DNA of 64,000 bases from Enterobacteriaceae bacterium RIT714 (GCA_009668015.1 WJYB01000006.1:186001-250000); one strand, 5' to 3'; shown: positions 42,552-52,341, counted from the stretch's first letter. Translations and numbers: made by a program. Notes: generated from the letters alone by a model not told the origin.

Positions 42552-43571
42552 ATGTCTCTAACCCGAAAACGACGTAGTACCGGCAAAGTGACGATCTCCG
42601 ACGTCGCACAGCTTGCCGGAGTGGGTACTATGACGGTGTCCCGCGCATTGCGCACGCCTGAGCAAGTTTCCGATAAACTGCGAGAAAAAATTGAAGCCGC
42701 GGTGCAGGAGCTGGGATATATGCCCAATCTTGCGGCCAGTGCGCTTGCGTCCGCCTCGTCATGGACGATTGCGATGGTTGTCCCCAATCTTGCCGAAGAC
42801 GGCTGTTCTGAGATGTTTGCCGGACTGCAGCAGATCCTGCAACCCGCCGGTTACCAGATCATACTGGCAGAATCACAGCATCGGCCCGAACAGGAGGAGA
42901 AACTGCTGGAAACGCTGTTAGCGTCTAACATCGCCGGGGCGATTTTACTCAGCGCTGAACATAGCGATACGGTCCGCCACTGGCTCAAAAACGCCTCCAT
43001 TCCAGTGATGGAAATGGGTGCGATGCGGGCAGACCCTCTCGATATGAATATCGGTATCGACAACGTCGCGGCGATGTACGAACTGACGGAACTGGTGATT
43101 CAGCGGGGCTATCAGAACATTGGCCTGCTGTGTGCCAATCAGGAGCAGTGGATTTTTCAGCAGCATCTGCAGGGCTGGTATAAAGCCATGTTACGCCACC
43201 ATATGTCGCCTAACAGGGTGATAAACGCTGCGCTGCCGCCCTGCTTTTCGACAGGTGCGTCTCAACTCCCGGAATTTTTACTCGCGTGGCCTGAACTGGA
43301 TGCGCTGGTCTGCGTTTCGGATGAACTGGCGTGCGGCGTACTGTATGAATGTCAGCGCCGACGGATTAAAGTGCCTGACGATCTTGCCGTAGTGGGCTTT
43401 GGCGATAGCGATGTTAGCCGGGTTTGTCAGCCGCCGCTGACCACCATGGCGGTGCCGCATCGTAAGATTGGGATTGAAGCCGGACGCGCATTATTAGAGC
43501 GGATGAACGGTGGCGACTGGTGCGACCAAAAACCGATCGCCTCCAGTCTGTGCTTGCGTGAAAGCTGCTGA
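42552..43571 (+). CDS. LacI/GntR-type transcriptional regulator of the PTS cluster
   Basis: A 339-residue LacI-family regulator. The helix-turn-helix is TISDVAQLAGVGTMTVSRALRTPEQVS (residues about 14-40), followed by the hinge helix PNLAASALAS and a periplasmic-binding-protein-like effector domain (VGFGDSDVS near 298). It most resembles the gluconate-repressor (GntR) branch. The start ATG 42552 has AGGA 6 nt upstream; the frame runs 16 codons further without family similarity. It is divergent from the PTS operon and convergent with yfcD, 3 bp away. Confidence 0.9.
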   Translation: MSLTRKRRSTGKVTISDVAQLAGVGTMTVSRALRTPEQVSDKLREKIEAAVQELGYMPNLAASALASASSWTIAMVVPNLAEDGCSEMFAGLQQILQPAGYQIILAESQHRPEQEEKLLETLLASNIAGAILLSAEHSDTVRHWLKNASIPVMEMGAMRADPLDMNIGIDNVAAMYELTELVIQRGYQNIGLLCANQEQWIFQQHLQGWYKAMLRHHMSPNRVINAALPPCFSTGASQLPEFLLAWPELDALVCVSDELACGVLYECQRRRIKVPDDLAVVGFGDSDVSRVCQPPLTTMAVPHRKIGIEAGRALLERMNGGDWCDQKPIASSLCLRESC

Positions 43572-43574
43572 GGC

Positions 43575-44129
43575 TTACTCGGCCGCTTCCTGTTTTTCTG
43601 GTTTTGCCGATTCATTCTTGGCATTGCGGGTCATCCACAGTGCCAGGGCTTTGAGTGAATCCGGTGTGAACTCATCGCAACGCGCCGTAATTTCTTCAGG
43701 CGTCATCCAGCTCACTTCGCTCACTTCTTCTTCCTGAAGTGCAAACGGGCCGTGGGAAACGCAGCTAAACAGGCCTCCCCATACGCGGCAGTGTTCATCT
43801 TCGAAATAGAACTGACCGTGTTCGGCGAAAGGTACGCCAGCAATGCCTAACTCTTCTTCTGCTTCACGGCGCGCGGAATCCAGCAGAATTTCATCTGCCT
43901 GAACAACGCCGCCCGCAGTGGCATCCAGCATGCCGGGGAGAAAATCTTTCGTTTCAGTACGTCGCTGTACCAGGATCTTACCCATTCCATCGTGAACAAC
44001 GATGTAGGTTGCGCGATGACGCAGACGCTGCGCGCGCATTTGCTCACGGCTTGCCTGCGCAATGACTTCATTGTCTTCGCTGACAACGTCAACCCACTCT
44101 GTACTTGCCAAATGACTCTGCTCCACCAT
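43575..44129 (-). CDS. yfcD: Nudix hydrolase YfcD
   Basis: A 184-residue Nudix protein similar in sequence to isopentenyl-diphosphate isomerase-like Nudix enzymes. The Nudix box GX5EX7REX2EEXG spans [24 protein letters not shown] in part, with the REAEEE core near residues 86-91. K-12 YfcD is about 180 residues; the C-terminal tail here ([10 protein letters not shown]) differs. The substrate is not established. It is probably co-transcribed with yfcE upstream (54-nt gap). Confidence 0.93.
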   Translation of the reverse strand: MVEQSHLASTEWVDVVSEDNEVIAQASREQMRAQRLRHRATYIVVHDGMGKILVQRRTETKDFLPGMLDATAGGVVQADEILLDSARREAEEELGIAGVPFAEHGQFYFEDEHCRVWGGLFSCVSHGPFALQEEEVSEVSWMTPEEITARCDEFTPDSLKALALWMTRNAKNESAKPEKQEAAE

Positions 44130-44183
44130 CGGGAACCCTTCTCGTTAAGCGCTCTTTCGGCGCGTTTACAGTTGAGATGTAAC

Positions 44184-44735
44184 TTACGGATTAATGCTTA
44201 CATGCGCAATAACTTGCTGATCATTGAGTGCGATAACACGCAGTTGATTATCCTCAAGCAAGCCATAGCTGGGGAGGTATCCCCCTTTAGGAATACTGAC
44301 GGAACCCGGGTTGAAATGCACAATATCCCCGCGCGTTTCCGCCACCGGAATATGAGTATGGCCGTAAACCAGCACATCGCCAGTGGCCAGCGCGGGCAAA
44401 TTATCCGGGCCAAAAAGATGTCCGTGGGTCAAAAAAAGTCGGCGATTTTCCAGCAATACCTGTTGCCACGGTGCGGTTATCGGGAAATCAAGCAGCATCT
44501 GATCCACTTCGCTGTCGCAATTACCGCGAACGGCGATAATGTTAGCGGCGTACTGATTAAGTCTCTCAGCCACCTGCGCGGGAGCGTAGCCCTCAGGCAG
44601 CGCGTTACGCGGCCCATGATTAAGTACATCCCCCAGGATAACCAGCCACTGCGCACCACTTTCGTCAAAGCGCGACAGTACACGCTCCGTGGCGGGCAAC
44701 GATCCGTGAATATCCGATGCAAACATAAGTTTCAT
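44184..44735 (-). CDS. yfcE: Metallophosphoesterase YfcE
   Basis: A 183-residue calcineurin-type phosphodiesterase. All five metal-binding motifs are visible: FASDIHGS (1), LGDVLNHG (2), RGNCDSEV (3), LTHGHLFG (4) and YGHTHIP (5). K-12 YfcE hydrolyses artificial phosphodiesters and its physiological substrate is unknown. It is probably the first gene of a yfcE-yfcD pair. Confidence 0.95.
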   Translation of the reverse strand: MKLMFASDIHGSLPATERVLSRFDESGAQWLVILGDVLNHGPRNALPEGYAPAQVAERLNQYAANIIAVRGNCDSEVDQMLLDFPITAPWQQVLLENRRLFLTHGHLFGPDNLPALATGDVLVYGHTHIPVAETRGDIVHFNPGSVSIPKGGYLPSYGLLEDNQLRVIALNDQQVIAHVSINP

Positions 44736-44790
44736 CAGCGACTCCTTTCAACTCATCATTGCCCTATCATACCTCAACCCAACAGGTTTA

Positions 44791-45519
<729 letters not shown>

Positions 45520-45570
45520 TCAACACCTATACTCGCTTTGATGAGAAGAATTGCGACGACAGGAGTTGAG

Positions 45571-46200
45571 ATGATAGACCTCTATTATGCCCCTACCCCA
45601 AATGGTCATAAGATCACGCTATTTCTGGAAGAAACTCAGCTGGAATACCGCATCATCAAGGTGGATATCAGTAAGGGAGATCAGTTCCGGCCTGATTTCC
45701 TGGCCATCTCGCCTAACAATAAAATTCCGGCGATAGTGGACCACGCTCCGGCAGATGGCGGCAGACCGTTAAGCTTATTTGAGTCGGGAGAAATCCTGCT
45801 CTATTTGGCAGAAAAAACGGGAAAACTGCTGAGCGGTGAACTGCGCGAGCGCCACCATACTTTGCAGTGGTTGTTCTGGCAGGCCAGCGGGCTCGGTCCC
45901 ATGCTGGGACAAAATCATCACTTCAATCACTTTGCGCCGCAAAGCATTCCCTATGCCATTGAACGCTATCAGGTGGAAACCCAACGTCTTTATAGCGTCA
46001 TTAATAAGCGGCTGGAAAAATCCCCCTGGCTTGGCGGAGAGCATTACAGCATTGCCGATATTGCCTGCTGGCCGTGGATAAACGCCCATCAACGTCAGCG
46101 AATTGATCTGGTGAACTACCCGGCGGTGAAGAATTGGTTCGAACGGATCCGCAGCCGTCCGGCGACAGAACGCGCAATGCAAAAAGTGCAGCAAATATAA
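45571..46200 (+). CDS. yfcG: Disulfide-bond oxidoreductase / GST YfcG
   Basis: A 209-residue Nu-class-like GST with glutathione-dependent disulfide reductase activity in K-12. It has the typical [15 protein letters not shown] start with an active-site Thr/Asn rather than Tyr or Cys, [13 protein letters not shown] with the cis-Pro, and [15 protein letters not shown]. The start ATG 45571 has AGGAG about 5 nt upstream. The C-terminus is about six residues shorter than K-12. Confidence 0.95.
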   Translation: MIDLYYAPTPNGHKITLFLEETQLEYRIIKVDISKGDQFRPDFLAISPNNKIPAIVDHAPADGGRPLSLFESGEILLYLAEKTGKLLSGELRERHHTLQWLFWQASGLGPMLGQNHHFNHFAPQSIPYAIERYQVETQRLYSVINKRLEKSPWLGGEHYSIADIACWPWINAHQRQRIDLVNYPAVKNWFERIRSRPATERAMQKVQQI

Positions 46201-46273
46201 GCGTGCGCCCGGTTGGGCGCGCCATATTTCCTCATGTATTATGGTGCGAATAATAAAACAGAGGAAGCCTGCA

Positions 46274-46636
46274 ATGTCACAGCATGATGCTATTATTCGT
46301 ATAAAAAACTTACGCTTACGCACCTTCATTGGTATCAAAAATGAAGAGATCGAGAATCGTCAGGATATCGTGATAAATGTGGTTATCCACTACCCGGCAG
46401 ATAAGGCTCGCGCCAGTGAAGACATCAATGACGCGCTGAACTATCGCACTATCACTAAAAACATTATTAAGTACGTTGAGAATAACCGTTTCTCTTTACT
46501 TGAAAAATTAACTCAGGATGTGCTCGATATCGCACGCGAACATCACTGGGTCACTTATGCTGAGGTTGAGATCGATAAACTTCACGCGCTGCGTTACGCC
46601 GACTCCGTCTCCATGACACTCAGCTGGCAACGCTAA
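46274..46636 (+). CDS. folX: Dihydroneopterin triphosphate 2'-epimerase
   Basis: A 120-residue T-fold (tunnelling) enzyme of the FolB/FolX family, epimerising dihydroneopterin triphosphate toward the tetrahydromonapterin branch. Motifs are [13 protein letters not shown] with the substrate-anchoring region, [14 protein letters not shown] and the catalytic-site [16 protein letters not shown]. The start is set by family length, and it lies 19 nt before yfcH. Confidence 0.95.
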   Translation: MSQHDAIIRIKNLRLRTFIGIKNEEIENRQDIVINVVIHYPADKARASEDINDALNYRTITKNIIKYVENNRFSLLEKLTQDVLDIAREHHWVTYAEVEIDKLHALRYADSVSMTLSWQR

Positions 46637-46655
46637 GCGCAACCCTGGAGGTTGT

Positions 46656-47549
46656 ATGAAGATTCTGATAACCGGCGGTACGGGCCTGATTGGTCGCCAT
46701 CTTATTTCGCGTTTACAGGCGATGAATCACGACGTCACCGTGGTGACCCGCAGTCCTGAAAAAGCGCGTCAGGTGCTCGGCGGCAACGTCAGTTTCTGGA
46801 AAGGGCTGGCGGATCAGCAGAATCTGGATGGCTTCGACGCCGTCATCAATCTCGCGGGCGAACCCATCGCTGATAAGCGCTGGACGGCAGAACAAAAACA
46901 GCGTCTCTGCGATAGCCGCTGGAACACAACGCAGAAGCTGGTTGATCTGTTCCACGCCAGCACCACGCCGCCGTCAGTGCTCATTTCTGGTTCGGCGGCG
47001 GGTTACTATGGCGATCTCGGCGAAGTGGTCGTCACCGAAGAAGAGCCTCCGCATAACGAATTCACCCATAAACTTTGCGCACGCTGGGAGCAGATCGCCT
47101 GCGGAGCGCAAAGCGATCGCACCCGCGTCTGCCTGCTCAGAACCGGAGTGGTGCTGGCGCCCAAGGGCGGGATCCTGGCAAAGATGCTCCCGGTCTTCAG
47201 ACTCGGCTTGGGTGGCCCGATGGGCAATGGCCGTCAGTATCTGGCGTGGATCCATATCGACGATATGGTTAATGGCATTCTTTGGCTACTGGATAACGAC
47301 CTGCGCGGCCCGTTCAATATGGTGTCGCCGTATCCGGTGCGCAATGAACAGTTTGCACATGCCCTGGGTCACGCGCTGAAACGCCCTGCGGTGCTTCGTG
47401 CGCCAGCCACTGCGATTCGCCTGATGATGGGGGAATCGTCGGTGCTGGTATTAGGCGGACAGCGGGCCTTGCCGAAACGGCTTGAAGCCTCAGGCTTTGG
47501 ATTCCGCTGGTACGATTTAGAAGAGGCGTTGGCAGATGTGGTGGGTTAA
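46656..47549 (+). CDS. yfcH: SDR-family epimerase-like protein YfcH
   Basis: A 297-residue TIGR01777-type atypical short-chain dehydrogenase/epimerase. The NAD(P) Rossmann loop is [13 protein letters not shown] at residues 3-15, [12 protein letters not shown] follows, and the C-terminal DUF1731 region is at about 250-295. [10 protein letters not shown] stretch stands where the catalytic Tyr usually is. Function is unproven; in K-12 the gene also follows folX. Confidence 0.92.
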   Translation: MKILITGGTGLIGRHLISRLQAMNHDVTVVTRSPEKARQVLGGNVSFWKGLADQQNLDGFDAVINLAGEPIADKRWTAEQKQRLCDSRWNTTQKLVDLFHASTTPPSVLISGSAAGYYGDLGEVVVTEEEPPHNEFTHKLCARWEQIACGAQSDRTRVCLLRTGVVLAPKGGILAKMLPVFRLGLGGPMGNGRQYLAWIHIDDMVNGILWLLDNDLRGPFNMVSPYPVRNEQFAHALGHALKRPAVLRAPATAIRLMMGESSVLVLGGQRALPKRLEASGFGFRWYDLEEALADVVG

Positions 47550-47610
47550 ATAAAACTATCGCATTGATTATGTTACAGTCATTCACCAGACTTACAGGTA
47601 TGGTGACATT

Positions 47611-48120
47611 ATGGCGATAATCACAACTCCCCGGCTTCAGCTCTCCCCGTTTGAACCCTCTGACTGGGCGTTTTTCCGCACGCTTCGTGAAGACCGCGCC
47701 ATCATGCGCTATATGGCCGCAATTGCGCCCGAAAAAGAGACCCGACGCCTTTTCGCCGCGCGGCTGACTGCGCCGCATACCTTTGTAATTCGCGCCCACG
47801 ATGATGAGACCCCGCTGGGTGACATTGGGCTGCAAATCAGCACCCAGAACCGCGAAGAGGCCGATATCGGTTATACCGTTATTCCCCGGGCGCAGGGCAA
47901 AGGCATCGCCAGCGAAGCGCTGAATGCCATTTGCGATTATGCATTTACTCAGACAACCGTCAGGGCCATTAACGCCTATGTTCTGGCCGACAACTCCGGC
48001 TCGGTGCGCGTTCTGGAAAAGATCGGATTTGTGCGCACACAGGTACTGGAAAAGGCGTATGAAATTAATGGGGTGCGGTATGACGACTGGGTGTATCGGC
48101 TGGAGTGTGGTGCGGTCTGA
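47611..48120 (+). CDS. RimJ/RimL-type GNAT acetyltransferase
   Basis: A 169-residue GNAT of the ribosomal-protein-alanine acetyltransferase type (Acetyltransf_3). The acetyl-CoA pyrophosphate loop is RAQGKGIASEAL (residues 93-104). Typical RimJ-like segments are TPRLQLSPFEPSDW at the start and ADNSGSVRVLEKIGF near the end. It has no counterpart between yfcH and hisP in K-12. The target is unknown. It is convergent with hisP, with three palindromic repeats between them. Confidence 0.88.
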   Translation: MAIITTPRLQLSPFEPSDWAFFRTLREDRAIMRYMAAIAPEKETRRLFAARLTAPHTFVIRAHDDETPLGDIGLQISTQNREEADIGYTVIPRAQGKGIASEALNAICDYAFTQTTVRAINAYVLADNSGSVRVLEKIGFVRTQVLEKAYEINGVRYDDWVYRLECGAV

Positions 48121-48160
48121 TGCCCTCACCCTAACCCTCTCCCACGGGGAGAGGGAGAAC
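48118..48160. repeat. REP-like palindromic repeat, copy 1
   Basis: It starts at the GNAT stop codon with TGATGCCCTCACCC and forms a perfect 9-bp stem (CCCTCTCCC/GGGAGAGGG) with a 3-nt loop. It is about 85-90% identical over its core to copy 2 at 48217-48262. Confidence 0.8.
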
Positions 48161-48169
48161 ACCCAGTCC

Positions 48170-48199
48170 GTAGGCCCGGTAAGCGAAGCGCCACCGGGC
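48170..48199. repeat. REP (PU-type) element
   Basis: The sequence GTAGGCCCGGTAAGCGAAGC followed by GCCACCGGGC has the classic enterobacterial REP architecture. A 7-bp stem (GCCCGGT/ACCGGGC) flanks an internal AAGCGAAGCGCC, with the GTAG foot. It lies between the two REP-like palindromes. Confidence 0.85.
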
Positions 48200-48216
48200 G
48201 ATTGGGCTGCACTGCG

Positions 48217-48262
48217 GCTTGATGCCCTCACCCCGCCCTCTGCCACGGGGAGAGGGAGAAGG
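48217..48262. repeat. REP-like palindromic repeat, copy 2
   Basis: The direct repeat of copy 1, sharing the GATGCCCTCACCC leader, with a 9-bp stem (CCCTCTGCC/GGGGAGAGGG) broken by one G/G mismatch. It ends 8 nt before the hisP stop. The cluster may act as transcript end for both convergent genes. Confidence 0.8.
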
Positions 48263-48269
48263 GCAAAAC

Positions 48270-49043
48270 CTACTTCAAAGATCCTTTCAGGAACTGCTGC
48301 AGGCGCGGGCTTTTAGGATTAGCCAGTACCTCATCAGGATGCCCCTGCTCTTCGATGATGCCCTGATGCAGGAAGATAACGTGGTTAGAGACGTTGCGGG
48401 CGAAGCCCATCTCATGCGTCACCACTACCATCGTTTTGCCCTCTTCCGCCAGCTTCTGCATAATGCGCAGCACTTCACCCACCAGCTCAGGATCGAGTGC
48501 AGAGGTCGGCTCATCAAACAGCAGCACTTCGGGCTCCATCGCCAGCGCCCGGGCAATCGAAACACGCTGCTGCTGACCACCGGATAAATGCACCGGATAT
48601 TTGATCTGCTGACGCGCGTCGATACCCACTTTCGCTAAATACTTTTCCGCACGGGCACGGGCTTCCTGTTTGCTCAACCCTAATACCTGGATCGGCGCTT
48701 CCATCACATTCTCAATCACCGTCATGTGGCTCCAGAGATTGAAGTGCTGGAAAACCATCGTGAGACGCGTGCGCAGCAGACGCAGCTGATTCTTATCCGC
48801 CACTTTCAGTTGACCGTCTTTGTCGCGCACCAGATTGATATTCTGCCCGCTGACGATGATCGACCCTTCACTCGGCTTTTCGAGGAAGTTGATACAGCGC
48901 AGGAACGTACTTTTCCCCGAGCCGGATGAGCCAATAATACTGATCACATCGCCCGCATTTGCCTGCAGCGACACCCCTTTCAGCACTTCATGTTCGCCGT
49001 AGCGCTTGTGCAGATCGATAACGTTTAATTTATTTTCAGACAT
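48270..49043 (-). CDS. hisP: Histidine/LAO ABC transporter ATP-binding protein
   Basis: A 257-residue ABC ATPase that powers uptake with HisQ and HisM. Walker A is GSSGSGKST (residues 38-46), the signature is LSGGQQQR (153-160), Walker B plus catalytic Glu is [12 protein letters not shown] (173-184) and the switch His is in VVVTHEMGF. It is the last gene of hisJQMP, 7 nt after hisM. Confidence 0.98.
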   Translation of the reverse strand: MSENKLNVIDLHKRYGEHEVLKGVSLQANAGDVISIIGSSGSGKSTFLRCINFLEKPSEGSIIVSGQNINLVRDKDGQLKVADKNQLRLLRTRLTMVFQHFNLWSHMTVIENVMEAPIQVLGLSKQEARARAEKYLAKVGIDARQQIKYPVHLSGGQQQRVSIARALAMEPEVLLFDEPTSALDPELVGEVLRIMQKLAEEGKTMVVVTHEMGFARNVSNHVIFLHQGIIEEQGHPDEVLANPKSPRLQQFLKGSLK

Positions 49044-49050
49044 CGTTTTC

Positions 49051-49767
49051 TCAGTGCGTCGAAGAAGGTTTCATGTGCTGCAACCAGCGTTTTTCTGCCT
49101 TACGGAACAGGCTAATCAGGACATATGAAATAATCAAATATAGCACCGCGGCGATACCGAAGGCGGTAAATGGCTGATAGGTCGCCGAGTTGATATCCCG
49201 CGCGATTTTCAGCAGATCCGGCACGGTGGCGGTAAACGCCAGCGCGGTGGAGTGCAGCATTAAAATCACTTCGTTACTGTACGCCGGCAACGCGATACGC
49301 AGCGCCGAAGGCATAATAATGCAGCGATAGAGCTTAACAGATGAGAAGCCGTACGCACGCGCCGCTTCAATCTCACCGTAAGGCACAGAGCGAATGGCAC
49401 CGGCGAAGATCTCGGTGGTGTAAGCGCAGGTGTTCAGCGTCAGCGCCAGCACGGTACAGTTCAGGCCGCTGCGAAAGAACGCGTTCAGCATTTCGGTGCC
49501 TTTGACTATCTCCAGCGTGTACATCCCGGAGTAAAACACCAGCAGCTGAACATACAAAGGCGTGCCGCGAAAGACATAGGTGAACAGCCAAATAGGAAAG
49601 CGAATGTATTTGTTTTCCGATACGCGGCCAATGGATAAAAACACCGCCAGAATCCCGCCCATCACCACAGATGAAATCAGCAGCCACAGGGTGATCGCCA
49701 CGCCGGTAAAGCGATAGCCATCTGTCCACAGCAGTGATTTCCAGTACTCCTGAATAATTTCAATCAC
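49051..49767 (-). CDS. hisM: Histidine/LAO ABC transporter permease HisM
   Basis: A 238-residue inner-membrane permease with five helices. The conserved EAA loop is [30 protein letters not shown], in the cytoplasmic region that contacts HisP. The first third contains the HisM/GlnP-type region [18 protein letters not shown]. It overlaps the hisQ stop by 4 bp. Confidence 0.97.
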   Translation of the reverse strand: MIEIIQEYWKSLLWTDGYRFTGVAITLWLLISSVVMGGILAVFLSIGRVSENKYIRFPIWLFTYVFRGTPLYVQLLVFYSGMYTLEIVKGTEMLNAFFRSGLNCTVLALTLNTCAYTTEIFAGAIRSVPYGEIEAARAYGFSSVKLYRCIIMPSALRIALPAYSNEVILMLHSTALAFTATVPDLLKIARDINSATYQPFTAFGIAAVLYLIISYVLISLFRKAEKRWLQHMKPSSTH

Positions 49768-50450
49768 AGGTCAGCCCTCTTCACACCCACGGAGTAGCGA
49801 CGTTCGAGCAGAAGCAGCACACCATTGGAGACCGTGGTAAACACCAGATAAATGACGCCACACACCACGGCAAAATAGAACGGTTCCCAGGTGCTCTTTC
49901 CGGCAAGCTGCGTGGCTTTCACCACATCTTCCAGACCGAGCAGAGACACCAACGCCGTCGCCTTGAGGATCACCTGCCAGTTGTTGCCGATGCCGGGTAA
50001 GGCAAAGCGCATCATGGCCGGAAACATGATTCGGCGAAAGATTTGCGAAGAGGTAAAACCGAAAGCGGTCGCCGCCTCAATGTGCCCCTTCGGGACGGCC
50101 ATATAGGCGCCACGAAAGGTTTCGGTAAAGTATGCGCCGTAGATAAAACCTAAAGTAATGATACCGGCCACCATCGGATCGATATCGATTTGCGACATAC
50201 CGATAGCATCCGTCACGCCATTGAGCGCAATTTGCAGACCGTAAAAAATCAACAGCATCAGCACCAGGTCAGGAACACCGCGAATCAGAGTGGTATAGGC
50301 TTCAAAAACCAGTGCCAGCACCCGATTACTGGAGAGCTTCGCTCCCGCACCCGCCAGGCCAATCAGCACGGCCAGCACCACCGAACTGAGCGCCAGTTCG
50401 AGGGTGACAAGCGCGCCTTGTAAAATAACGCCAGAAAATCCGTACAGCAT
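49764..50450 (-). CDS. hisQ: Histidine/LAO ABC transporter permease HisQ
   Basis: A 228-residue permease, paralogue of HisM. The EAA loop is HIEAATAFGFTSSQIFRRIMFPAMM, preceded by the RGVPDLVLMLLIFYGLQ segment. I start at ATG 50448-50450 (MLYGFSGVILQGA), which gives the length of the known protein; the nine codons upstream are not conserved. An 83-nt gap with a strong palindrome separates it from hisJ. Confidence 0.96.
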   Translation of the reverse strand: MLYGFSGVILQGALVTLELALSSVVLAVLIGLAGAGAKLSSNRVLALVFEAYTTLIRGVPDLVLMLLIFYGLQIALNGVTDAIGMSQIDIDPMVAGIITLGFIYGAYFTETFRGAYMAVPKGHIEAATAFGFTSSQIFRRIMFPAMMRFALPGIGNNWQVILKATALVSLLGLEDVVKATQLAGKSTWEPFYFAVVCGVIYLVFTTVSNGVLLLLERRYSVGVKRADL

Positions 50451-50489
50451 AACGCCTGCCCTGTCGTGAGTGGTCACACCGTGTCTTTT

Positions 50490-50510
50490 CCCCTCCCGTC
50501 ACGGGAGGGG
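50490..50510. repeat. Perfect palindrome in the hisJ-hisQ gap
   Basis: CCCCTCCCG-TCA-CGGGAGGGG, a 9-bp perfect stem with a 3-nt loop and no T run. In Salmonella and E. coli this same gap is known to hold a REP element that stabilises the hisJ message. Here the palindrome is not of PU sequence but sits in the equivalent place. Confidence 0.8.
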
Positions 50511-50533
50511 GCGCACGTTATTTAACGGGGCAA

Positions 50534-51316
50534 TTAGCCACCGTAGACATCAAAGTCGAAGTATTTCTTCGCCAGCTTTTCGTAAGTGCCGTCAGCTCGC
50601 ATCTCGGCAAAGGCTTTATTTAACGCTTCGCGCAGTTCGTTATCTTCTTTACGCAGGCCCATACCGGTACCCACGCCAAACAGTTTTTCGTCTTTAATAG
50701 ACGGGCCACCGAACTTGTAATCTTTGCCCACAGGCTGCTTCAGGAAGCCTTCGCTAGCAGCCACTTCATCCTGGAATGCGGCGTCAATACGCCCTGCGGT
50801 CAGGTCAGCGTAGATATTTTCCTGGCCCTGATAGGAGACAATTTCAATCCCTTTTGGCGCCCAGTGTTCGTTGCCATAGGTTTCCTGCGTTGTACCCTGC
50901 AGTACGCCCACGCGCTTGCCTTTAAGGGATTCCAGCGTCGGCTGGATATCAGAAGATTTTGCTACCACCAGACGCGAATCAGCCGCATAGAGTTTGTCGG
51001 TGAATGCAATCTCCTGCTGGCGTTTTTCGGTGATGGAAAGCGAAGACATGATGACGTCGATTTTTTTGGCTTTCAGCGAAGGGATCAACGCATCCAGCGG
51101 GTTCTCAACGTAGGTACATTGCGTTTTAATGCGTTTGCAGAGCTCATTTGCCAAATCAATATCAAAACCCACCAGCTCACCTTTCGAATTCTTCGATTCA
51201 AACGGGGCATAAGTGGGATCTGTACCAATACGAATTTTTTGCGGAATGGCTGCAAATGCTGCGGTAGCGCTGGAAAACGCCAGCACCAGAGAAAGGGACA
51301 ACACCAGTTTTTTCAT
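50534..51316 (-). CDS. hisJ: Histidine-binding periplasmic protein HisJ
   Basis: A 260-residue periplasmic binding protein (cluster F/SBP_bac_3). The signal peptide [22 protein letters not shown] is probably cleaved before AIPQ, as in Salmonella HisJ. Ligand-site features are [14 protein letters not shown] near the N-terminus of the mature protein, [16 protein letters not shown] and GTTQETYG. I start at the ATG 51314-51316 that begins the signal peptide. It is a paralogue of ArgT next door. Confidence 0.97.
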   Translation of the reverse strand: MKKLVLSLSLVLAFSSATAAFAAIPQKIRIGTDPTYAPFESKNSKGELVGFDIDLANELCKRIKTQCTYVENPLDALIPSLKAKKIDVIMSSLSITEKRQQEIAFTDKLYAADSRLVVAKSSDIQPTLESLKGKRVGVLQGTTQETYGNEHWAPKGIEIVSYQGQENIYADLTAGRIDAAFQDEVAASEGFLKQPVGKDYKFGGPSIKDEKLFGVGTGMGLRKEDNELREALNKAFAEMRADGTYEKLAKKYFDFDVYGG

Positions 51317-51461
51317 ATCTATCCTCAACAGACTGTCTTCTTACGGGATTTTACGACGACGGGGTGTCGCTAATGTGCCATTAATTCCCCTGGCATGGCA
51401 AAGTATAATGGCCGACAGATGGAATTTTTTGCATCAAAAGTGCTTAACTATGCACCCGACT

Positions 51462-51496
51462 ACCCAATATGGTGCAGGCTTTGCACCATATTGGGT
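51462..51496. promoter_or_regulatory. 15-bp-arm palindrome upstream of hisJ with NtrC half-sites
   Basis: Two perfect complementary 15-nt arms, ACCCAATATGGTGCA and TGCACCATATTGGGT, flank 5 nt (GGCTT). The arm ends next to the spacer are GGTGCA and TGCACC, the NtrC half-site. Each arm extends outwards into a partial second half, giving two weak sites centred 22 bp apart. It lies about 150 bp upstream of the hisJ start. Nitrogen control of hisJ is known in Salmonella. Confidence 0.65.
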
Positions 51497-51558
51497 CACT
51501 CACAGTCGTCACGCACCATGTCAGCGATTCGCCATGGCGTCGCTCCCGTCAATGACGA

Positions 51559-52341
51559 TTAATCGCCATAAACGTTGAAGTCGAAATATTTCTTCGCCAG
51601 TTTGTCGTAGGTTCCGTCTTTACGCAGCTCGGCAAAGGCTTTGTCGAATGCCGCTTTCAGCTCGGCGTCATCTTTGCGTAAGCCAATGCCGGTGCCATCA
51701 CCGAAGTACTTTTTGTCTTTCACTGAAGGGCCAGCAAAGGCAAATTCTTTACCTGCTGGTTGTTTCAGGAAGCCTTCGCTGGCGGCCACTTCGTCCTGGA
51801 ATGCCGCATCCAGACGACCAGCCGCCAGATCGGAATAGATCAGATCCTGGTTCTGGTATGCGACAACATCGACGCCTTTTTCGCGCCAGTCCGCATTAGC
51901 AAAGCCTTCCTGCGTGGAGCCCTGCAATACGCCCACGTGCTTGCCTTTCAGCGACTCAATGGTCGGCTGAATCGGAGAGCCTTTGGCGGCTATCAGACGA
52001 GAGTCCGCTGCGTAGAGTTTGTCGGAGAAAGCGATTTCCTGCTGGCGCTTCTCAGTAATGGAAAGTGAGGAGATGATGGCATCGATTTTCTTGGCTTTCA
52101 GCGACGGGATCAGCGCGTCAAAATCGCTGCCCACCCATGTGCATTTCACCTGCATACGCTTGCACATTTCATTTCCCAAATCGATATCAAAGCCGACAAA
52201 GTCGCCTTTCGCATCCTTGGACGAGAATGGCGCGTAAGTGGCGTCTGTACCGATGCGCACTGTCTGAGGAAGTGCTGCATAGCTGCTCGCTGCCGCACTT
52301 AATCCCACCAGCAGAGACAGAGCCAGAACCGTCTTCTTCAT
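51559..52341 (-). CDS. argT: Lysine/arginine/ornithine-binding periplasmic protein
   Basis: A 260-residue SBP_bac_3 protein with signal peptide [22 protein letters not shown] and mature start at ALPQ. It aligns end to end with HisJ ([47 protein letters not shown]), so the two genes are a tandem duplication. It uses the same HisQMP membrane complex. Upstream lies a duplicated sigma-54-type promoter and an NtrC-like site. Confidence 0.97.
   Translation of the reverse strand: MKKTVLALSLLVGLSAAASSYAALPQTVRIGTDATYAPFSSKDAKGDFVGFDIDLGNEMCKRMQVKCTWVGSDFDALIPSLKAKKIDAIISSLSITEKRQQEIAFSDKLYAADSRLIAAKGSPIQPTIESLKGKHVGVLQGSTQEGFANADWREKGVDVVAYQNQDLIYSDLAAGRLDAAFQDEVAASEGFLKQPAGKEFAFAGPSVKDKKYFGDGTGIGLRKDDAELKAAFDKAFAELRKDGTYDKLAKKYFDFNVYGD

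Noticed and set aside
47314-48246. 310-codon minus-strand ORF opposite the GNAT gene and the REP cluster
   Set aside because: It translates through the palindromic repeats (PWERVRVRA-type residues) and antisense to a clear GNAT; this is a typical repeat-derived artefact.
51361-51420. A sigma-54 promoter for hisJ, from TGGCAC and TGGCATGGC motifs
   Set aside because: None has the GG-N10-GC spacing in the minus orientation needed for hisJ.
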